A stretch of DNA of 64,000 bases from Lottia gigantea (taxonomy: Eukaryota > Mollusca > Gastropoda > Lottiidae). The translations under genes were made by a program, and so were the position numbers. Location: NCBI RefSeq assembly GCF_000327385.1, contig NW_008709333.1, forward strand, positions 313,912 through 377,911, read 5' to 3'. This document shows positions 38,083 to 46,739 of the stretch, piece by piece; position 1 is the first letter of the stretch; every line of letters starts with the position of its first letter. The notes beneath the pieces are model-generated. The model did no database searches and had not been told where the DNA came from. It saw only the letters and a list, made by a program, of their open reading frames with translations.

Positions 38083-38592
38083 CACGTATTCTCGAAACGA
38101 TCTTAGCGCTAGCATGTCCTCAGTTCTTATCTTCTAACATTGATTCTAGGATGTCCTAGGTTCTTATCTTCTAACGTTGATTCTAGGATGTCCTAGGTTC
38201 TTATCTTCTAACACTGATTCTAGGATGTCCTAGGGTCTTATCTTCTAACATTGATTCTAGGATGTCCTAGGGTCTTATCTTCTAACATTGATTCTAGGAT
38301 GTCCTAGGTTCTTATCTTCTAACATTGATTCTAGGATATCCTAGGTTCTTATCTTCTAACATTGATTCTAGGATATCCTAGGTTCTTATCTTCTAACACT
38401 GATTCTAGGATGTCCTCAGTTCTTATCTTCTAACATTGATTCTAGGATATCCTAGGTTCTTATCTTCTAACATTGATTCTAGGATATCCTAGGTTCTTAT
38501 CTTCTAACACTGATTCTAGGATGTCCTCAGTTCTTATCTTCTAACATTGATTCTAGGACATCCTAACACTAAGATCGTTTCAAGAATACATA
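38083..38592. mobile_element. MITE with an internal 37-bp minisatellite (about 12 copies)
   Basis: Outer inverted repeats cgtattctcgaaacgatctt and aagatcgtttcaagaatac match the ends of the short element at 31554-31649. Between them the phrase tctaggatgtcctaggttct then tatcttctaacattga is repeated about 12 times, whereas the relative has it once. Confidence 0.85.
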
Positions 38593-38672
38593 CCTGATGA
38601 TTGCTGTGGCATGAAGGCTACTTACACTTTAACAAAATCTTGTTTATTTTACTCCACTGTATTTCTTTAAAA

Positions 38673-38873
38673 CCTTGGTTCCCAACCTGGGGATGTGGGA
38701 CTAGGGTGTCAGGGGTGTGGCCGACTGGTGTATGAGAAGAATTTTTTTTTAATTGAGACAGCACCTCACATCATCACATGCTGGAAATGTGGATGAAACA
38801 AATTTTTGGGGGTGTGAAAGGTCCAGGTGATTGCTCCAGGCTTCTGAAGGCTGAGAAAGGTTGGGAACCACTG
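38673..38873. mobile_element. hAT-type MITE
   Basis: Inverted ends ccttggttcccaacct and aggttgggaaccactg, close to the hAT terminus CAGTGGTTCCCAACC. Flanked by 8-bp duplications ctttaaaa (38665-38672) and cttaaaaa (38874-38881), one mismatch. About 201 bp, non-coding. Confidence 0.85.
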
Positions 38874-39318
38874 CTTAAAAACCCAAGATCTAATCTTTTT
38901 TATGCATTTATGAACTTTTCTATATTGTTATTATATTTTTGAAAATGTGTTATAGTTGTTGTATTTTTGTAAAATATTGTTATTGTTTTGTATTTTATAT
39001 TAAAAATGTTGATCTTACTTACTAGTAAATACCTTATATATTTTATATCATTACATGACCAAAGTATTGAAAACCCTGAAGGTAATTTCAAATCTTCTTT
39101 TCTTGCCGCTGTTTTTTTAAAACACAATTTTTGTCTTGTGTAAGCATTTCATGTCAGAAAGAGCGATAAATTTGCTCTTGATTTTTAAGCCACATTGTTT
39201 GCTAGTCTTGTCTAATATTTTAGTAGCTTTTTGCTTTTATTATAAAATTAATTAGTTATATAGTAGTATTTGTTATCTCTGGGAAAGTGGAAAGTTTTCT
39301 ACTAGTAATTTCAAAATC

Positions 39319-39435
39319 AGGGCCCGTTTCACAAAATATCTTACAATAAATATTGTCGTAGGTGTTCACTCTTTACATTGAGTAATATAACACTTCGACA
39401 AAATTGATCATAAGATATTTTGCGGAATGAGACCC
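39319..39435. mobile_element. Small palindromic MITE
   Basis: Inverted ends gggcccgtttcacaaaatat then ctta, and taagatattttgcggaatga then gaccc, about 117 bp. A partial relative starts at 17340 (agggccctgttcaacaaata). Confidence 0.7.
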
Positions 39436-40075
39436 AGAAATGTTGGTAATTTAAACCTGCACTTTTGTTTGAGCAAATGTGCTCAATTATCGAAATTTAA
39501 TTACAGGGTGTGCTTCATAGTCACATAATTTTTTCTTTGATTTTCAAATTTCAAGCTGGCTGCCATATTGTTTCATCAAAATTCAGAAATTACGAGTTAT
39601 TGGGGACATTTCTCAATTTCATATTTAACTAAAATAAATCCAAATAAATGGCAAACTTGTCCCTTAATTAAGCTGCCAACTAAACAGTTCGAGGAAAGTT
39701 TTGGTGAATTGTTCCGCTGATGGTCAGTGAAATATTGTATTCAAATTGACACCAAATACATTTTGATTTTGTGCCTTATATTTTATAATAAAAAAGTTGT
39801 TTCTTTTTTTGACATATTTCATTTTCTGTATGGCTTCAGCTTTTACTACAGTATTCAGAATTGATGTGGGCGTCTACTTTCAAGGACTGAATGTAAAAAA
39901 CGATAGATAACCTATAAATCATCTAATTATTGCAAACTACAAAAATTCCAATAAGTTCTATCTGTCCAACTTCAGTAGGGATGCAGACTGGAAATTACTT
40001 GAAAATAAATCTCATTATGCTATGTCAAGGGCAATAACTTACTTTGTCAAAGACAATAGGATGTCAATTCACAGA

Positions 40076-40381
40076 CAGTGGCTCAACTACTATAGGGACA
40101 GATTGAACACAGTCCACGGGCCCCCACCCCCCAGATAAAAAATACAAATAAAAAAAAATATACCAAAGTATATAATTATAATTAAACTAAACAACCAGTA
40201 ATATATTAATGTGTGAAATAGCATTAACTATAGACTAACAATCTTTTAATCCTCCATTAACAGGCATTAAATTGACTTACAGAGGGATCTCAGAATGGTG
40301 GAGAGCATATGTTAAAAATTCCAGGGGTGGGGCCCCAACCAACTTATGTCCACGGGTTCCCACTATCTAGTTGAACCACTG
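40076..40381. mobile_element. hAT-type MITE with perfect 8-bp target duplication
   Basis: Ends CAGTGGCTCAACTA and TAGTTGAACCACTG are inverted; the 306-bp element is flanked by ttcacaga at 40068-40075 and 40382-40389. Ends just 47 bp from the MYG1 stop codon, so it likely lies in that gene's 3' untranslated region. Confidence 0.92.
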
Positions 40382-40435
40382 TTCACAGATCCCCCTGTTT
40401 TTTGTATCACAGTTTAAGTTATTTATATTCAACTT

Positions 40436-43400
40436 TCACTTTTTAACTTTATTCAGCTCCAAACTTTTCTGTGCCATTTTCAGGACACCCTCATAAGTTT
40501 TATTTCCTCCAATAAAACCTCCAGCATGTACAAACACACAATCTTTAATTCCTGTTTTTTTACTCAATTCATCATCTTGTAACCCTCGCCATTCTTCTGG
40601 TAAAGATAATCTAAAAATAAATTTAAATTAGTAATCATAGCAAATACTGACATAAGATTATTACTTTCAGATTTCTTTCAGAGAGTCCACATAGAATACT
40701 CATCATCCCTTTCAGAGAGTCCACATAGAATACTCAACATCCCTTTCAGAGAGTCCACATAGAATACTCATCATCCCTTTCAGAGAGTCCACATAGAATA
40801 CTCATCATCCCTTTCAGAGAGTCCACATAGAATACTCAACATCCCTTCAGAGAGTCCACATAGAATACTCATCATCCCTTTCAGAGAGTCCACATAGAAT
40901 ACTCATCATCCCTTTCAGAGAGTCCACATAGAATACTCAACATCCCTTCAGAGAGTCCACATAGACTACTCATCATCCCTTTCAGAGAGTCCACATAAAA
41001 TACACATTAACCCTTTCAGAGAGTCCACATAGAATACACATTATCCCTTTCAGAGAGTCCACATAGCTAATAATATTTATTTGATATTTTGTTTTGTCAA
41101 CTCAACATCCCTTTTTACAAAGTTCACAAAGCAAAAATATTCATTTGGTATTTAGGTTTGTCAACTCAACATTCTTTCCAGAGAGTCCACATAGAATACT
41201 CAACATCCCTTTCAGAGAATCTACAAAGTTAATAATGTTATGATAAACATAATAAAATCAATCTACTGGTACCTATTTTGGAAGCCGCCATCTTGAAGAG
41301 GAACACACTGAACCCTCCATTGACCTGTTAAATCTTGATACAAAACATATTTTACTGGGGTCTCGGCTTTCAACTCCTCTTCCAGATTAAATAGATGTTC
41401 TTTCCAGGGTACCCCACCCTTCTCAAAACACATTACTTCACCACTAGGGTCTACCTATAAACAATAATACTGTCTTCATTAGATACAAAGACAGGATGTA
41501 AAACTCAAATACAAGGGATTCCAGGTTGGAATAAACAGAAATTGAGGAACTGGAAAAAATCTGCTGAGAGTCCAGGGGGCCACTGGGAGATTTTACCATT
41601 TTAAGATACTTTCTATATATAGAAATCTTTCCAAAACCGAAGTTTTATTTCAAAATAAGAAAAATAGCACTGGTCAGAACGGAGGGGAATTCTTTTAAAA
41701 AGAGGTCAAAAAGGTGCAGAAAAGTAAGAAGTTAAACTGTGTCAAACTATGTAATTAATAGATTCATTGATTATTAGAAAATGTAGGCTAATGCTGTCCT
41801 GGAAAAATTCCCTCATAACAAACTTGCCCAAATTACAGACAAAAATTAAAAATGTAAAATCTCTTTTTCATATAATTTATAAAGAAATGTAAAATACTTA
41901 CATTATGTCTGTTATTGAAAGCTGTTAAAACAATATCTCGAGCTGGTAACCACGTATTTTTATAATAATTAATTCTTTCCATCAGTTCACTACCTGTCAG
42001 TTCCATAGCTTTTTCAAATAATTCCTACAAGAAAGTTTATAGTGTTACAAAAAAGACAGAAAGTAACTTACATTTTTACTTAAGATTTACTTGGGATCAC
42101 AAGACAAGCTGGTCCCTTTGCTAAACCTCTTGGCATTGATCTTTCCAAGATTATCTGTACCTATTTACAGCTGGGTTGACTGCAATAATGAGGAAAATGA
42201 CTTATTCAAGGTCAAGGACTATCACATATCGATCAAGACTAGAACCCATGCCCACAAATGCTTGACCTTATGACGACATCGATCACCTTAATTTTTATCC
42301 AATGAAATAGAAGCTCTTACAAATCATGAGTTTTGTTTAAAATATAGGGATAGAGCTTCAGCCATGCAATAACATCTAAATGTACTGATTGTAGCACACC
42401 TAAGCTCCTTCTACTTTCCTCTAAGATTTTATTTGGCTTTCATAGTAAGTAATCCAAGTATGGCACAACAAATTGCTAATAATAGACTATGGTTTTCCTC
42501 GAAAAAAAAAACAAGCAATTTCTTTTTTAAAAATAAAAAAGGGGGCGAAACCATAATAAAGGAAAGACAACTCACATCTCTGTTGTTCTGTGGTTGATTC
42601 CAGTCAGGATTTAATTTTCTAACCCTGCTACTTAAATTCGTGGATATTCTATAACTGAAAAAATTTCAAAATCCTTTTTGTTACTGTGAACACCAAGAGA
42701 AAGCCTGTCCAAGTCGTATTTATTCTCCTGTGCATCCTGACCTGAGGGCGTTGGGGGCAAAAATGAGGTGTATCTCCGGGGCCAGGGATCTAGAGACTAC
42801 AGATCCGACAAATTTCAGATGGTTTGAGATGAGTTTTAAGCATTTAGAGAGCTTAGTTTTTACTTCAAAATGAGACCTTTTATAGGCATAAGGGATGGGG
42901 GATCATGACCAAATCCACTCCACCCTAAACTACACCACTGCTAATAACCTAATACTGATAAAACTTACTTAAGTCTTCCATCTATTTGATGTATAGGTAA
43001 ACCATTATCTATTCCATCAATTTCTTCAATAAATCGTTCATAGACTTTATCGAATATTAACTCTGTTATAGGATCAGTTTCTGATTTCTCCATCGTCTGT
43101 GATATCAACTGTCGACCAAAATGAAAGTAGACCAATCCAGCACTGCTTAATTTTGTCACAGAGCTTTTTTTAGAGTCCAAACTGTTGAAGTTCTCATTAA
43201 ATGTCCTTAAAAGAGAAAAAAACTTAAACTGACATAAGATGGAAATCAATCAGGACCCAAAAAAAGATGTTGGATTACTCAGAATGTTGGTATAACCAGG
43301 TGTCTGATGTCACGGAGTACACTGTATTGGCATCTACATTCTTGGTGGTATCCCAAGAGAGTACTACCCCCCAGCACCCAGAGGAAAGCAACTAGCCCCA

Positions 43401-44297
43401 CCCAAAACTTAACTTTGGTCACACCCCCCCTAAGAAGAGGGGACAGAAGTTCACTAACTTCAGGCATTACTTACCATTGGTGATATCCCCCAAGCACCCC
43501 AGAGAAAAGCAACCAGCCCCATCCATAACTTACCGTTGGTGATGATCAAATCTATTTTTAACTGGATCATAAACTCCGCCCACATCCACGACTATGTCAC
43601 AATCTTCCAGTATTTTATAGTCTCGAGTCCTGAAAATAAATTTCATTATAATTTAAAGTTTGTATTGTGCAGAATTCTATGGAACAGGAGACCATTTTCT
43701 TCTATAAACAAGTGTTAAAATGTTGTTGTGAGATATCTAACAGATGATGGTGTTTAAAACACATAAAATTACCATATAAAAAATATCGGGAAAAGACTTT
43801 TTTGAATTTTATGTCATTTAAAATATATACGTATGCGGTATCTGATCACATTATTTTTTGTCGATGAGTTGACTCGACAATTTCTGTATTGAAGACAAGT
43901 TGACTTTTGTAGTTGCAATATTTTGGGGACAAGATGACTGGTATTCTTCATGAGAGATGTTTATATTAATTTGTTGACATAGGTTTTGAATGAAAAAGTA
44001 ATCTAAAAATATGCCTTATCATGTAAGCTAAGGCTCTTGCAATTAGTGACGTCATCAAACACTTAGTTTTTGTGGAATTTTAGGAACCACAGATGTCTGA
44101 ATAAAAAAGTTTTTTTTTTTATTAAGATCTCCAAACCTGATGATCTCAGCATTTTTAAACTCTGGTAGCTGTTTTAACATGAAACAAGCCAGAGCCTCGT
44201 CAGCATGAAACTGTCCATTATGAGTTCCAATCTGTCTCTGAACTTTTTTCTTTTTCTGTGGAGGTGAAGATGAAGATCTGTTATCAGCCATTTTCAT
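40436..44297 (-). CDS. MYG1: MYG1 exonuclease, copy A (7 exons, complete)
   Basis: MYG1 is a DHH-type metal-dependent 3'-5' RNA exonuclease of nucleus and mitochondrial matrix in animals. Exons (minus): 44137-44297, 43534-43629, 42969-43205, 42576-42654, 41902-42024, 41273-41454, 40436-40610; total 1053 nt, 350 residues plus stop. Seen: [13 protein letters not shown] (residues 25-37, metal-binding His/Asp/Glu), [21 protein letters not shown] (the DHH motif, split at the exon 2 donor), [51 protein letters not shown] and [14 protein letters not shown]. Length matches the family. KKKKVQR at 15-21 looks like a nuclear signal. The start may be incomplete: both copies stay similar at protein level upstream of the ATG to an acceptor (tttcag), so a further 5' exon with a targeting peptide may exist. 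Inverted paralogue at 51927-56548. Confidence 0.95.
40672..41065. repeat. 34-bp minisatellite, about 11 copies
   Basis: Units ctttcagagagtccacatag followed by aatactcatcatcc in intron 6 of MYG1 copy A. The equivalent intron of copy B (56060-56335) has about half as many units, in inverted orientation. Confidence 0.95.
42100..42285 (-). repeat. Dispersed repeat (family E)
   Basis: ctggtccctttgctaaacct, cttggcattgatctttccaa and acctatttacagctgg match 55020-55085 and, inverted, 21040-21165. In intron 4 of MYG1 copy A. Confidence 0.75.
43330..43545 (-). repeat. Short tandem repeat (2-3 units) spanning the MYG1 exon 2 donor, copy A
   Basis: On the gene strand the true donor ATCACCAACG/gtaagttatgg is followed one unit later by atatcaccaatggtaagtaatg, with tgcttttctctggggtgctt in between. 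This is the small version of the array in copy B. Confidence 0.8.
44033..44105. mobile_element. Fragment of fold-back MITE (family A)
   Basis: gtgacgtcatcaaacactta, gtggaatttt-aggaaccacag and atgtctga, one half-arm only, in the sequence just inside MYG1 copy A intron 1. Confidence 0.65.
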
Positions 44298-44615
44298 TTT
44301 TTGTGAAGATGAAATATTTCTGAAATACAGGGTACATATTAAGTTAAATACTCAAATATTTTAGGGAAATCAGTTTTACAAATCAATTATCAAAATCGCA
44401 GGTTCCGAGGGAGGGGGGTAGATCCAGTGCTTTGAAACAAGGAAGGGGATAGGCCTACCTGCCTGTGTTGCAAGGTAAAACGGGGGGAGGAGGTGTAAAA
44501 TTCAAAAATGTCATTTATTGCATTACGTAAATTTCAACAAGAATGAGATAAAACCCAACCTGAGGAAGATTGAATTCACAGCTACAGGAGAAGAAATTTT
44601 GTTCCATTTCCGAAC

Positions 44616-44850
44616 TGAAAGTGATACCGCCGTTTTGAAAACAAGTAAACTGGTCCGCCATTCCATCTAAAGCTTAGTGTAGCGACAAGTAAACACTACA
44701 AGGGTTCCGATCTGAAATAACAGGGATTCGATCTATCAATAATTTTGTTGTGTTCTCATGCCGAATGGAAGAAATATTTGTGGTCTGGAATCTATTACTA
44801 CTTCCGGGAAGATAACTCTTATCAACAAATTGGGAATTCCCACTTAAAAA
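44616..44850 (+). mobile_element. MITE-like element (family H), copy 1
   Basis: Starts ccgccgttttgaaaacaagt; about 90 percent similar by eye to 51245-51475 and in the same orientation: shared taaagcttagtgtagcga, atctatcaataattttgt, ggaagaaatatttgtggtct and tactacttccgggaagataa. Lies about 320-550 bp upstream of MYG1 copy A. Confidence 0.7.
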
Positions 44851-46386
44851 AACACCCCTAGGAGAAACTCCCCATCATTCCCCATGCCCTGTCTTTCTAT
44901 GGAAAACGCCTATCTCAGACTGTTGTTACTAAATTCTACCAGGTCACCAATGAAACCAAGAGTTACCATTATCCTTACCGACTGAAGACATATATGGACC
45001 AGTGCCGTTTTCTAGGAAAAATATGTAAGGCGACGAGCAGGAGCCACAAATTATCAAGGGGAGACACAATTTAAAAGTTGGGGTCAGCCGGGTCAGTCTT
45101 AATTCTCTCCTAAGTTGAAACTCCAATATCCCTTATCCTGCAGACTGTATTGTGCCTCCAGATAAAATATTAATTGTGCTACATGAGGCATAATATTATG
45201 TATATTTGTGCAATTTTTTTTGCAAATATCCTTTCGCGTCAAGGTTTTTCCAATATTCCAAACAACCATTGCTTTACGTACAAAGGTAGGTTTGAATAAA
45301 TTAAAGTGAAATAATATCCTCGGCCCCTCATCTATGTTTCCTAGAAACGCAACTAGTCATTGTGGGCAGACTATTTTTCAACCTATAAACTACTTGCTAC
45401 TTTCATTATTAAAATTATGTTCAGATACGAAAGGGGTCTGCATTTTTTTCTGATATCTTAGATATACACCCTCTTTTTAACGACAACTGATCAGTTTGTC
45501 CGTGATAGTCGAAGACTCGAACATGTCCTGGATGGAAAGAGAATAACCCCTCACGAATTAAATAATTAGGCTTTTGATGTCGAGAGGTTTATGTCGAGTC
45601 TCATATTGAAAGTGGAAGTGGTAATATAAATACTGGTAAGGAACTGTTTACGTACAAGTTAGGCTATGATCCTTTCAGATAAATAGACCAAGTAGGCCTA
45701 GTGGCTAGGGCCTAGGCTACTAACGATCCGAACCGCAAAACGAAACCCGAAATCGGTAAGTAACAACTTATTGACAAAATATAGGTAGCAGCTGATGAAA
45801 TTTTCACATGAGGAAGTTTATAAATAATAAGTGAGTAGCCTAAGTATTTCATAATGAAAAGTGATATCAGTTGTCTAGAAGAGTAAGCATATCCTACTCT
45901 GCTTGATACGCTAGGCCTAGTGCCAAACTATGGGACTTGGAATTATCTCTATTCTATGAATTTCTTTAAATTTTTGATAAGCAGATAATTATTATGATAA
46001 TCATGTGATTTATGATAAGGTAGTTATTGTCACGTTTAATAATTGTGAACATAGAGTGTAAGGACTTCATTTATTCGATGTAATACCATAATAATATAAT
46101 AGGCCTACATGAAATACAAAAATGGCGGCTTACATTATAACAATTACGTCATTGAGGAAGGCGCTCTCGTGACTAGTTAGTATACTGTATGAAAAGTCTC
46201 CTACTATGAGACGTGAATAACATACTATGCAGGCTGTATTCAATATGTAATTGTGTATATATATAATCGACAATTCGTTTGAGTGTTTTTATCAATAATT
46301 AAAAAAAGACCTTCAATATCCATCGTACCTTGGCTTGGACACGATGCTGTATATCTAGAATAGGTGAATATGTAGACTAATATGTG
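44851..46386. other. Intergenic region between MYG1 copy A and the TPR-TIR gene
   Basis: AT-rich. Contains a family D repeat at 45710-45925 (gaaccgcaaaacgaaacccg, gtgagta, tatttcataatgaaaagtg, ggcctagtgccaaac). The first, untranslated exon of the TPR-TIR gene should lie here or in the adjoining array, but its position is not visible. Confidence 0.5.
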
Positions 46387-46610
46387 AATGTCTCGCCATT
46401 TCAACTAGGACTTATCACACCACTTATATCTGAATGGTTGGACATTTCAACTAGGACTTATCACACCACTTATATCTGAATGGTTGGACATTTCAACTAG
46501 GACTTATCACACCACTTATATCTGAATGTCTCGCCATTTCAACTAGGACTTATCACACCACTTATATCTGAATGTCTTGCCATTTCAACTAGGATTTATC
46601 ACACCACTAA
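46387..46610. repeat. 46-bp tandem array upstream of the TPR-TIR gene, about 5 copies
   Basis: Units catttcaactaggacttatc then acaccacttatatctgaatg and gttgga (or tctcgc). Ends about 130 bp before the TPR-TIR start codon. It may be intronic (an acceptor follows at about 46720) or regulatory; no interferon-type response element is evident in it. Confidence 0.9.
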
Positions 46611-46739
46611 TACTTGGTAATAAATGCTAGGTTGCCACCCTGTTTTGACCCTTTTCAAGGTCTTTCCATAGTTACACAATTGATGACTTTTTATAATATA
46701 TTTTTGATTCTCTATTTCAGGTAGCCTGAAGTAAGCAAA

